Source: an uncultured Clostridium sp.
Lineage (GTDB): Bacteria; Bacillota; Clostridia; TANB77; CAG-508
Reading direction: 5' to 3'
Assembly (NCBI GenBank): GCA_900554635.1
Contig: USHY01000033.1
Location: 1-13,903 of the forward strand
Length of the DNA stretch: 13,903 nt
Shown: positions 1 to 6,544 of the stretch, piece by piece
Layout: each line of letters begins with the position of its first letter
Position numbering within the stretch: position 1 is the first letter of the stretch
Notes under the pieces: model-generated
Database searches by the model: none
Seen by the model: the letters and a program-made list of their open reading frames with translations, nothing else
What the model was told of the DNA's origin: nothing
Program-made: the position numbers and the translations under genes

Positions 1-1
1 C

Positions 2-205
2 AATGATAAAGATGATCGTGCCTTTATCACTACTCAATCTATTAAAAAATTAAAAAAACACTTAATGGATTGGGCTTTATCCCCTGACAAATGGCATCTT
101 TCTGGAGATGATAAAATATATAACATTAATGATATTGAAAAAGATGAACTATTTGAAAGAGCTAAAGTTGCAATTGCTAATAAAAGTTTTAAATTTGCAC
201 GATAA
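2..205 (+). CDS. 3' end of an unidentified protein (partial at left edge)
   Basis: An open frame enters from the left edge and stops at TAA 203-205, giving the last 67 residues of a protein that begins outside the window. The fragment is hydrophilic and rich in lysine, aspartate and isoleucine, with a Trp-containing stretch (DWALSPDKWHL) and a Lys/Phe-rich end (KSFKFAR). No signal peptide, membrane segment or cysteine motif is visible. I do not recognise the family and assign no function. It is the only plus-strand gene supported in the window and runs towards yabG, with about 48 bases between the two stop codons and no clear shared terminator. Codon use is the usual AT-rich type of the neighbours, which supports real coding. 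An internal ATG near 68 exists but has no Shine-Dalgarno sequence, so an open 5' end is preferred. Confidence 0.55.
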   Translation, partial: NDKDDRAFITTQSIKKLKKHLMDWALSPDKWHLSGDDKIYNINDIEKDELFERAKVAIANKSFKFAR

Positions 206-253
206 ATTTGGTTTTAGGACTGATTATGAAATACTTAGTAATATGTTACAATT

Positions 254-821
254 TTATGTCTTTCGTTTTTTTCCCATTGCTCCAACTCCACTAATCCCTT
301 TTTCTCCCTCTTTAATGAGTTTTGAAATTTCATACCCACTCACAAAAGTGTTTTTATCAGTAACTGCTATTTTTCCAGCAACAATAAGTGGATCCACATA
401 ATCTATTAATATTCTTCCTGGAGATGATGCAAAATCTGCTCCTGCATCAATTAATGCCTCAAAAAAGCTTTCACATGCACCGAGCAAATATAACTAATTT
501 ATTAGAAGATTTTGCCCATTTTCTCGCCTCTAAGACTGTATTTCTGAAGTTTTTGGAATTTTTATAATTATATATATTTGAAAAATTAACTCCTTTTTTT
601 ATCATTGTATCATGTCCTGTTATTACTAAAATATCAGGATTATATTTTTCTAACAGTGGCCTAACCATTTGTGCTTGCTTGTTTTCCGGAATATTTTTTA
701 CAATAGCATCTAAGCCCATTTTTTTATAAGTCTTTACAGCCTTTTGGCTATATCTCCTATCTCCATCCAAATGAAGTATCTTACCAGTTTTAACCAATCT
801 TTTTTCATTTACTAGCCTCAC
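254..821 (-). pseudogene. yabG: YabG sporulation protease, N-terminally short and frameshifted
   Basis: YabG (peptidase family U57) is a mother-cell protease that processes spore coat and cortex-associated proteins. Two overlapping minus-strand frames together match it. The first (821 to 471) carries KILHLDGDRRY and DILVITGHD. The second (487 to 254) carries GACESFFEALIDAGADFASS and DYVDPLIVAGKI. At 481-485 the coding strand reads GCT-C-GGT-GCA-TGT where an intact gene would read GCT-GGT-GCA-TGT, so one extra base (near 482) breaks the frame. Without repair the product stops at 471 after 116 residues. The break is just ahead of the conserved Cys of the GAC motif, which from memory is, with the TGHD His, the reported catalytic pair in Clostridioides difficile. 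Repaired, the protein would be about 188 residues against roughly 290 in Bacillus, and the N-terminal ~90-100 residues are absent. The GTG start at 821 follows GAGGTGG, and an in-frame stop precedes it. It could be a real pseudogene or a base-call error. Confidence 0.85.
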
Positions 822-854
822 TTATATACCACCTCAAAAAATTTTCTGGTAGTA

Positions 855-882
855 TATTTTATGTCAAAAAACTATGCAATGT
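855..882 (-). promoter_or_regulatory. Candidate sigma-K promoter for yabG
   Basis: On the minus strand, CATAAAATA (855-863) fits the sigma-K -10 pattern CATANNNTA exactly. An AC lies 17 bases upstream (881-882), the reported -35 core. The expected start is close to 847, leaving a short leader before the GAGGTGG ribosome binding site and GTG start. In Bacillus yabG is a sigma-K gene, so position and identity agree. The motif is short and the region AT-rich, so a chance match is possible. Confidence 0.45.
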
Positions 883-894
883 TAAAAATATAGC

Positions 895-920
895 AAAAGG
901 GTCCTTTTACGGAACCTTTT
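895..920 (-). terminator. Hairpin at the end of spoIIID
   Basis: The arms AAAAGGTTCC (920-911 read on minus) and GGACCCTTTT (904-895) pair over ten positions with a single mismatch around a six-base loop. The spoIIID stop codon lies in the loop. A four-T run ends the 3' arm, followed by GCTATATTTTT. It would separate spoIIID from the yabG promoter immediately downstream. The T tract is interrupted, so efficiency is uncertain. Confidence 0.5.
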
Positions 921-1188
921 TGTTTTTATATTTTTTATGTACTTTTTCATACTTAAGCTTAGTTGCCATTCCTCCTCTTATGTGCCTTTCTGCTTTATTT
1001 TCATCTAGTACTTTTCTTACTTCTATTGCTAGAACTTGGTTTATATGTATTAATCTTTCGCTTACATCTTTGTGTACTGTTGATTTAGAAACCCCAAATT
1101 TTTTTGCTGCTCCCCTTACTGTATCTCCTGTATCTATTATATATTGTGCTAAGTGAATAGCTCGGTCCTCTATTGATACTCCCCTCAT
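907..1188 (-). CDS. spoIIID: Sporulation transcriptional regulator SpoIIID
   Basis: SpoIIID is a small DNA-binding protein made in the mother cell. It switches part of the sigma-E regulon on or off and helps produce sigma-K. The 93-residue product equals the Bacillus length. The helix-turn-helix is near residues 25-46 (RGAAKKFGVSKSTVHKDVSE), followed by the family's ERL..IN..LA.EV..VLD stretch and the basic HIRGGMATKLKYEK region near 69-82. The ATG is preceded by GGGGG with about seven bases of spacing. It sits directly upstream of yabG, and the two would act in sequence in sporulation: SpoIIID early in the mother cell, then sigma-K genes such as yabG. It lies only about 60 bases after the upstream hydrolase gene, but a sigma-E-like promoter overlaps that gene's stop, so independent sporulation-time expression is likely. 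Confidence 0.95.
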   Translation of the reverse strand: MRGVSIEDRAIHLAQYIIDTGDTVRGAAKKFGVSKSTVHKDVSERLIHINQVLAIEVRKVLDENKAERHIRGGMATKLKYEKVHKKYKNKKVP

Positions 1189-1197
1189 ATAAAAACC

Positions 1198-1235
1198 CCC
1201 ATATGAATACTTTTATTTAAGTGTATTCGTATGGG
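1198..1235 (-). terminator. Hairpin between the isp operon and spoIIID, overlapping the spoIIID ribosome binding site
   Basis: A 13-bp stem (1198-1210 with 1223-1235, one G-T wobble) encloses a 12-base loop. On the minus strand it ends in GGG and is followed by GG and five T, so it can end transcripts from the upstream hydrolase gene. The same G run is the spoIIID Shine-Dalgarno, so in read-through RNA that site would be partly paired. A transcript begun at the sigma-E-like promoter would start in the loop and lack the hairpin. Confidence 0.55.
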
Positions 1236-1249
1236 AGCTTGGTTATGTC
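1220..1249 (-). promoter_or_regulatory. Candidate sigma-E promoter for spoIIID
   Basis: On the minus strand, AATACACT (1220-1227) resembles the sigma-E -10 CATACANT, matching all but the first base. GACATAAC (1242-1249) resembles the -35 region in its CATA core. The spacer is 14 bases. The start would fall near 1212, about 24 bases before the ATG. Bacillus spoIIID is sigma-E dependent. The -35 overlaps the stop codon of the upstream gene. Confidence 0.4.
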
Positions 1250-2333
1250 ATTTTACTTTTTCATTTCTCCTAGATTCTCTAATTATCTTTATAGTGCTTG
1301 AAACAAGTAGTTTAAGCATTTTCTCAATTTCTTTTTTGTCCTCTTCTTTTCTATTTTTATAGGTATTTAGTATCTGGCCAATTTTTTTGACTGTGTCTAT
1401 TTTAAAATCGCTTACTTCTGTTGCTTTTGTTGCTGTTATTATTTGGTAAAGCATGTCGATGAAGTCTTTCCTTTCTTCCGGAGTTGTGTTTTTTAGCCAG
1501 TCCCTTAAGATGCCATTAAAAATCTCGCTGTTTGTGGTAACTCTTTCTATTCTTACTAATTTATCATTTTCAATTTCCCATGAGAAAATATCGTGTTGCA
1601 TAAATCCTTTTTGGTTACTTTTTATAACTTGATATTCTTCTTCATGTTCTAACAGTCTTCCTACAACTGAAGATTGCGGAATGTATGTTTCTATTTTATT
1701 AAGTATGCTTTTATATTCTGGCTTTTCAATAACGCTTTTATCAAAACCTGGTCCATCTGCATTTATTATTTTTTTTATTTTTGGTTTAATTTCATCTTCG
1801 CAGAAAACTGCTGCATATACTGCTAAATTGCCTCCTTTGGAATGTCCTCCTAAAATTAAGTCTTCAGTATATTTCTTCGCAATATCATTCAAATAACTTA
1901 CCGCTTCCTTTTGTGATGGAACATTTTCCATAAACCCCATATTCAAATCTTCTTTCCATCCTACTAATGATGAATCTGTTCCTCTATACGAAACATATTT
2001 TATACCTGGCAAGCTTATTGTTATTGCTGCAAATTGTTTTTCTGCTGCATTATCTAATATTTCTACATAGTCTGTTATAACAATATTTTTATATCTATTT
2101 GCTTTACCTAGCTCTTGTAAGAAAGGCTTATCATCTCCCCAGATGTATTTTGCTTGCTCTAAGTCCTTCATTTTTGTTGCAATGCTTTTTATTGTTTCCT
2201 CATGGCACATATTAACATGTTTAAATGGCATGTATGAAAGTCTTGCAAATATCATGTAATCTATTTCATTCATTGGTTCATCCGAGATTATTGATTCTCC
2301 ATTTGTTTTTACATAATCTATCAAATTTTGCAT
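1248..2333 (-). CDS. DUF2974 / Mbeg1-like alpha/beta hydrolase (lipase-like)
   Basis: This is a 361-residue predicted serine hydrolase of the lipase-3-like DUF2974 group, with no signal peptide, so probably cytosolic. The nucleophile elbow is GGHSKGG with Ser165. It is preceded by the beta-strand motif SYRGTD (115-120) and WKEDLNMGF (126-134). A later NADGPGF segment and a His in FMQHD are plausible parts of the acid/His side of the triad. The C-terminal ~80 residues are charged and helical and not part of the core. Natural substrates of the family are not established. It starts at ATG after AGGGAG with nine bases of spacing. It follows ispD by 22 bases and is the last gene of the antiporter-ispFED operon, with a hairpin just after its stop. 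A role in lipid or isoprenoid-ester turnover is only a guess from context. Confidence 0.85.
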   Translation of the reverse strand: MQNLIDYVKTNGESIISDEPMNEIDYMIFARLSYMPFKHVNMCHEETIKSIATKMKDLEQAKYIWGDDKPFLQELGKANRYKNIVITDYVEILDNAAEKQFAAITISLPGIKYVSYRGTDSSLVGWKEDLNMGFMENVPSQKEAVSYLNDIAKKYTEDLILGGHSKGGNLAVYAAVFCEDEIKPKIKKIINADGPGFDKSVIEKPEYKSILNKIETYIPQSSVVGRLLEHEEEYQVIKSNQKGFMQHDIFSWEIENDKLVRIERVTTNSEIFNGILRDWLKNTTPEERKDFIDMLYQIITATKATEVSDFKIDTVKKIGQILNTYKNRKEEDKKEIEKMLKLLVSSTIKIIRESRRNEKVK

Positions 2334-2355
2334 AATTTAATTCTCCCTTAATTTA

Positions 2356-3033
2356 TTATTTCATAAATTCATTTATTATGTTCATATCTTCTTTTGTTGT
2401 TATTTTTATATTTGTATAATCTCCTTCAAGAATTTTTACCTTATATCCACCTTTTTCGAGTAGCATGCAGTCATCTGTTATTCCTTCTTCGTTAAATTTT
2501 TGGTGCATTTGAAGTAATATAGATCTCTCAAAGCATTGTGGTGTTTGTATTATCCATGTGTTTTCCCTTTGTGTTGAATTTATTATTACTCCATTATTAT
2601 CTGCAATTTTTATTGTATCTTTTGATTTTACTCCTATTGTTACTCCTTTAAACATTTCCATTGCTTCAATGCAATTGGTAATATAATTTTGTTTTATCAT
2701 TGGTCTTGCACCATCGTGAATAATTACAATATCTGATTCATCATTCTTTATTGAATTATAAACAGAATCTTTTCTAGTTTCTCCTCCTGTAACTATTTGA
2801 ACAGGCTTTGTACATTTAGCATTTTCAATTATTTCTCTTATCTCATTTTCATCTTGTTGCCTTACTGTTACAGTTATTTTATCTACATATTGATTTTCGT
2901 TAAAGGCTTCTAAGCTATATGTTAATACTGGCTTTTCCTTTACATTATGTAGGTTTTTATTATCTCCTGAACCAAATCTTGTACTATTTCCTGCTACTAA
3001 TATTATTGCTGTTACTTTTCTTTTACCAAACAT
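2356..3033 (-). CDS. ispD: 2-C-methyl-D-erythritol 4-phosphate cytidylyltransferase
   Basis: IspD joins CTP and MEP to give CDP-methylerythritol, the third step of the non-mevalonate isoprenoid pathway in the cytosol. The 225-residue protein has the expected length. The N-terminal nucleotide-binding loop is LVAGNSTRFGSGDNK (12-26) with Arg19 and Lys26. The conserved TGGETRKDSV lies at 82-91 and HDGARP at 106-111, including the metal-linked Asp107. The loop is slightly unusual in having VAG instead of AAG and NKNLHNV where PKQYL-like sequence is common. The ATG lies inside the end of ispE (22-base overlap), with GGGAG six bases upstream, so translational coupling to ispE is likely. It is followed after 22 bases by the DUF2974 hydrolase. 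Pathway neighbours ispE and ispF confirm the assignment. Confidence 0.95.
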   Translation of the reverse strand: MFGKRKVTAIILVAGNSTRFGSGDNKNLHNVKEKPVLTYSLEAFNENQYVDKITVTVRQQDENEIREIIENAKCTKPVQIVTGGETRKDSVYNSIKNDESDIVIIHDGARPMIKQNYITNCIEAMEMFKGVTIGVKSKDTIKIADNNGVIINSTQRENTWIIQTPQCFERSILLQMHQKFNEEGITDDCMLLEKGGYKVKILEGDYTNIKITTKEDMNIINEFMK

Positions 3034-3896
3034 TTCTTGCTCCCTTTATTATATGATACACATATATATGTTTCATACTGATTTTTCAAAATTTCATATG
3101 CTTTTTTAGCCGTATTTTTATTATCAAAAATTCCATAGATGCACGAACCTGAACCTGACATTAATACTCCTTTTGCTCCATTTTGCAATATTTTATTTTT
3201 CGCAACTTCCACAGTTTTTTTATTTCCAATGGCTTCCTCAAATACATTATAAAGATTTTTTCCCAATTTGTTTATATCATTTTCTTCTAATGCTTTAACT
3301 ATTTCGCTTGTAGTTTGTTTTTGGATTACAGTATTCTCTTGTGAATCTAACTTTTGATACATATATTTTGTATCACATGAAAATTTAGGTTTTATTATAA
3401 CTATGTAATATTTGAAGTTTGTATTAATTTCCATAATTTCATTTCCTATTCCATGTGCCAATACAGCTTTATTGTACATACATGGAACAACATCAGCTCC
3501 AATACTTGCACCAAAGTCCTCCATCTCTTTTTGTTGCAAGTTTAATGCAAATAATTTATTAATGCCATAAATAAAGCTTGCACAATCTGTGCTACCACCA
3601 GCAAGCCCTGCTTGCATTGGAATTTTTTTATTTAAAAGTACTGTAACCCCTGTTATTTCAGGATATTTTTCTTTTAGTTTCACATAGGCTTTATAAATTA
3701 TGTTTTGGTTGTTATTTATTTCTTGTATATTTGTTTTCAACTTAAACTCATTATTATTTTTCTTAATATACATTTCATCATAAAAATTGATTTTTTGAAA
3801 TACTGATTCTATATTGTGGTAATTATCTTCTCTTTTATTTAAAACACATAAATTCAAATTTATTTTAGCTCGTGCTTTTAGATATACTTCTTGCAT
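3012..3896 (-). CDS. ispE: 4-(cytidine 5'-diphospho)-2-C-methyl-D-erythritol kinase
   Basis: IspE phosphorylates the 2-hydroxyl of CDP-methylerythritol with ATP, the step between IspD and IspF. It is a GHMP-fold kinase of 294 residues, close to the family norm. AKINLNL near residues 10-16 is the N-terminal substrate strand. PMQAGLAGGSTD (93-104) is the glycine-rich ATP loop with the family Asp at its end. A C-terminal GVLMSGSGSCIYGIF block is GHMP motif 3. The ATG start has an AAAGGA-type site eight bases upstream and lies 19 bases after the ispF stop. The 3' end overlaps ispD by 22 bases. ispF, ispE and ispD are thus consecutive, in reverse of pathway order, and should be made together. Confidence 0.96.
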   Translation of the reverse strand: MQEVYLKARAKINLNLCVLNKREDNYHNIESVFQKINFYDEMYIKKNNNEFKLKTNIQEINNNQNIIYKAYVKLKEKYPEITGVTVLLNKKIPMQAGLAGGSTDCASFIYGINKLFALNLQQKEMEDFGASIGADVVPCMYNKAVLAHGIGNEIMEINTNFKYYIVIIKPKFSCDTKYMYQKLDSQENTVIQKQTTSEIVKALEENDINKLGKNLYNVFEEAIGNKKTVEVAKNKILQNGAKGVLMSGSGSCIYGIFDNKNTAKKAYEILKNQYETYICVSYNKGSKKCLVKEK

Positions 3897-3915
3897 TTTT
3901 ATTTTCCTTTCCCTT

Positions 3916-4380
3916 TTATTTAACTGTAATAATAGCTATTGCACTTATACCAAAACCACTGCCGCAATCTGTTAATCCCTCTCCTGTTGTTGCAGTTATT
4001 CCTATACAATTTTCTGGAACTTTTAAAATTCTTGCAATATTAGTTCTCATTTCTGGTATTTTAGGAGTTATTTTAGGTGTTTTACATTCTATTGAAATTG
4101 AAATATGAACAATTTTTTCCTTTAAATATTTTAGTGCTTGCTTTAAATATTCTTCACTATCTAAAATTCCATTTTTGCACATTTGGTCTGCTTTATCTCC
4201 TAGAATATTTACACATGTTATTCCAGAAACTGCATTTGTTATTGCATGTAATATAACATCCCCATCACTATTGGCTTGAAGAGAAAACTCATTTTCAAAT
4301 TCAATCCCACCCAATATCAGCTTTTTTTCAGTGTTTTTATAATCTATTCTATGGCTATCTTGGCCTATTGCAACTTTCAT
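3916..4380 (-). CDS. ispF: Divergent 2-C-methyl-D-erythritol 2,4-cyclodiphosphate synthase
   Basis: IspF cyclises CDP-methylerythritol 2-phosphate to MEcPP with release of CMP. The protein is 154 residues, the usual length for this homotrimeric enzyme. Probable metal ligands are present: Asp8 and His10 in GQDSH and His45 in VILHA. The C-terminal nucleotide-site motif is ATTGEGL (130-136). Two normally conserved elements differ. HSDGDV is NSDGDV (Asn37 where E. coli has His34), and the usual GDIG..FPD loop is replaced by LGDKADQMCKNG (60-71). I recall this GQDSHR/NSDGDV form in other clostridia and candidate-phylum bacteria, so it looks like a subfamily rather than damage. The ATG has GTGAGG/AAGG upstream and follows the antiporter stop by 18 bases. 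Linkage to ispE and ispD supports an active role. Confidence 0.9.
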   Translation of the reverse strand: MKVAIGQDSHRIDYKNTEKKLILGGIEFENEFSLQANSDGDVILHAITNAVSGITCVNILGDKADQMCKNGILDSEEYLKQALKYLKEKIVHISISIECKTPKITPKIPEMRTNIARILKVPENCIGITATTGEGLTDCGSGFGISAIAIITVK

Positions 4381-4398
4381 TTTTCCTTACCTCACTAT

Positions 4399-5364
4399 TT
4401 ATACAAATAATCTCCACATATATATTGCAAATGTTATTACTAAAATACTAGCTTTATATCTTGTTAAAGTGTCTTTTTTGCCTATAAAACAGCATACCCA
4501 AATATACCCAATTGTTGCAGCTAAAAGCCATAGGTTGCTCAGGAACTCCCTTGTGAATTCAAGTGGAGTAATTATTGCACCTGTTCCTAGTATTAAGAAG
4601 GAATTTAAAATGCAAGAACCAACTAGATTTCCAACTGCCAATCCTCCTTCATCCTTTATGGTAGCTATTACTGATGTTACCATCTCTGGTAATGCTGTGC
4701 CTATTGCAACTATTGTAAGTCCTATCACTCTTTGGCTAATTCCAAAAATTTCAGCAAGAGAAGTTGCTTCATCTACAACTAAATCTCCTCCATATTTTAA
4801 TAGTACTATTCCTATTAGGATAAACAAAATCGAAAGTGGTATATTTGCTTTAGGGCTTATATGTTCTTCCTTATTATGTCTTCCAGTTTTGCATATGTCT
4901 ATTATCTCTATGATAATTGGATACATGAAGTATAGTAAATATAATCCTACTAGTATTTTTCCATCTCTATTGTTTATTACACCAATTTCGCTCCCCCATA
5001 ATCCTACTCCCATAACTAATATGGCTATTGTAGAAATAAAGGCCACAGGTAAATGGATAATTTTTACATCCTTATCTAGTTTTATTGGTCTTAGAAGTGC
5101 AGTTGTTCCTAGTATTAGAAGTAAGTTACACAAATTGCTTCCTACTGCATTTCCGATTATTAAGTCTGTTGCTCCTTTTGATGCAGAACTTATTGTAATC
5201 ATGAGTTCTGGCATAGATGTACCTATTGCAACTATTGTAAGACCTATTATCATTTCAGAAATGTGGAATCTTTTGGCAATGTTACTTGACCCTCGAACTA
5301 GTAAATCTGCCCCAACAATTAATATGGCAAAGCCTAAAACTATTAATAAACAACTTATTAGCAC
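4399..5364 (-). CDS. Calcium/sodium antiporter (CaCA family, YrbG-like)
   Basis: This is a 321-residue integral membrane exchanger that probably expels Ca2+ in exchange for Na+ or H+. It shows the duplicated alpha-repeats of the CaCA family: GTSMPEL (48-54) and GTALPEM (222-228), each followed by a T/S-rich helix and a GN.VGS motif (71-76 and again in the second half). About ten hydrophobic segments are split by a charged cytoplasmic loop near 155-175 (CKTGRHNKEEH). The start is taken as GTG at 5364 because AAAGGAGG lies five bases upstream. An upstream in-frame ATG at 5427 is rejected because a promoter occupies that stretch. It is the first gene of an operon with ispF, ispE, ispD and the DUF2974 hydrolase. 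Ion specificity cannot be read from the sequence. Confidence 0.9.
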   Translation of the reverse strand: MLISCLLIVLGFAILIVGADLLVRGSSNIAKRFHISEMIIGLTIVAIGTSMPELMITISSASKGATDLIIGNAVGSNLCNLLLILGTTALLRPIKLDKDVKIIHLPVAFISTIAILVMGVGLWGSEIGVINNRDGKILVGLYLLYFMYPIIIEIIDICKTGRHNKEEHISPKANIPLSILFILIGIVLLKYGGDLVVDEATSLAEIFGISQRVIGLTIVAIGTALPEMVTSVIATIKDEGGLAVGNLVGSCILNSFLILGTGAIITPLEFTREFLSNLWLLAATIGYIWVCCFIGKKDTLTRYKASILVITFAIYMWRLFV

Positions 5365-5398
5365 GTTTTCCTCCTTTGTATAGATAAATTTTTGTATT

Positions 5399-5427
5399 AG
5401 TATATCACAAAATGCAAAAAAATACAA
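5399..5427 (-). promoter_or_regulatory. Extended -10 promoter of the antiporter-ispFED operon
   Basis: On the minus strand the -35 is TTGTAT (5422-5427), the spacer is 17 bases, and the -10 is TATACT (5399-5404) preceded by TGA, an extended -10. The start would fall near 5392, leaving about 28 bases to the GTG with its AAAGGAGG site. The -35 lies in the T-rich tail of the upstream terminator. No other promoter is evident before spoIIID. Confidence 0.65.
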
Positions 5428-5465
5428 AAATATCCTAAATTATTATATTAATTTAAGATATTTTT
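5426..5465 (-). terminator. Strong intrinsic terminator after the prsA-like gene
   Basis: A 17-bp inverted repeat (5426-5442 with 5449-5465, one non-Watson-Crick pair) has a six-base loop and ends in five T, followed by GTATTTTTTT on the minus strand. It starts 12 bases after the foldase stop codon and separates that gene from the isp operon. The stem is A/T-rich, with A runs facing T runs, so it may act in both directions. Confidence 0.8.
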
Positions 5466-5477
5466 GTTCATATTATT

Positions 5478-6473
5478 TTAGCTCTTTGATAAAGAATCAC
5501 AATATTCATTATATTGTTTTTCTAGTCTTTCATCATATATCTTTAAATCTTTATCTTTTCTTAGTTCAACAAAAGCTTTATCTGTTAATGCTGAATCTTT
5601 ATTTAGTAAATCCGTTGCTAGTTTTTCTATTATTGTTCCTCTTAAATCATCATATGTTGATGTTGCTAGTTTATGAACTATGTGGTATCCATATGATGTT
5701 TTTACTGGAGTTTTGCTGTATTCTCCATCTTTTAATGCTACTATTTCATCTATATAGGTTTGTTCTAAGCTTGCATCTTTTCCTTGGTAGCCAAGTTCTT
5801 CATGTATTGTTTTATCTTTATATTCCTCAACTACTTCGCTAAATGATTTTCCTTCATCTAGTTTTGCGATAATTTCATTTGCAAGGGCTAATGCTTGTTC
5901 ATCTGTTACATCATCTGTTATCTTTACTAGTATGTGTTCTGAATCATATGTTTCTAGGTCATCTTTATTTTCATCATAGTATTTTTTTACTGCTCCTGTT
6001 TCTAGTTTTCCTTCTAGGTAATCATATAAATATTTTGTTGATTTTAAGCTTGCTCTTATGTCATCAAGGAATTCATCGTAGTTACTAAACCCATATGCTT
6101 CTAAAAAGTCTTGCTCTGTTTTTCCACTTGCTGTGTAGTAGTCTACATATTGTTTTGCTTCTTTCTTTATGTCTTCTTCTTCTTTTTCTGTTAGTGTGTA
6201 CATGTCTTTTACTATAGCTTTGTCTACTTCATTTAGTAGGTATTTTAAACCATAGCTTGTTTTCATTCCATTGTACACTTTTTCTGTTGATATTGATGTT
6301 CCGTTTACTGATGCTATTGCTTCACTTCCATATCTTAGTCTAGCCATTTTGCCTGATCCTATACAGAAACATATTAATAGTGTTACTCCTATTCCTATTA
6401 CTAATCCTATAACTCCTGTGATTATAGATTCCTTTGTTAAAGCTAATTTTTTGTTTTTTTGATTTTCTCCCAT
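5478..6473 (-). CDS. prsA: Membrane-anchored parvulin-type peptidyl-prolyl isomerase (PrsA/SurA-like foldase)
   Basis: This predicted extracytoplasmic foldase helps secreted proteins fold after export. The 331-residue protein has a Lys-rich start and one transmembrane helix near 17-39, so an uncleaved N-in anchor is likely. A convincing lipobox is not seen: the Cys residues in LLICFCIG lack the usual small residue before Cys, unlike lipoprotein PrsA. A helical chaperone domain covers about 55-170, and the parvulin domain about 176-270, opening with SEHILV (178-183) and closing with TSYGYHIVHKL. A short helical tail with Lys/Asp/Tyr follows. The second ATG (6473) is chosen because AAAGGA lies eight bases before it; the ATG at 6491 has no ribosome site. 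It lies 71 bases after nrdG with no terminator between, so co-transcription with nrdDG or a weak own promoter are both possible. Confidence 0.85.
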   Translation of the reverse strand: MGENQKNKKLALTKESIITGVIGLVIGIGVTLLICFCIGSGKMARLRYGSEAIASVNGTSISTEKVYNGMKTSYGLKYLLNEVDKAIVKDMYTLTEKEEEDIKKEAKQYVDYYTASGKTEQDFLEAYGFSNYDEFLDDIRASLKSTKYLYDYLEGKLETGAVKKYYDENKDDLETYDSEHILVKITDDVTDEQALALANEIIAKLDEGKSFSEVVEEYKDKTIHEELGYQGKDASLEQTYIDEIVALKDGEYSKTPVKTSYGYHIVHKLATSTYDDLRGTIIEKLATDLLNKDSALTDKAFVELRKDKDLKIYDERLEKQYNEYCDSLSKS

Positions 6474-6544
6474 TTTTTCTAATCCTTTCATAGTTAATTT
6501 GCATTATTATATGCAATGTTTATTAAATTAATATTAAAATCATG

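Noticed and set aside
108..401. 97-residue plus-strand open frame
   Set aside because: It crosses the stop of the left-edge gene in another frame and then runs antisense to yabG; no family or ribosome site is visible.
4469..5383. 304-residue plus-strand open frame
   Set aside because: It is antisense to the antiporter gene, which has both CaCA repeats and a good ribosome site. The plus frame has no recognisable family or start signal and arises from the codon pattern of hydrophobic residues.
5365..5427. Upstream ATG start (5427) for the antiporter, adding 21 residues
   Set aside because: The segment contains the predicted promoter, and no ribosome site precedes that ATG; AAAGGAGG is positioned for the GTG at 5364.
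6474..6544. Terminator between nrdG and the prsA-like gene
   Set aside because: The stretch is A/T-rich, but no stable GC-containing stem followed by a T tract was found.
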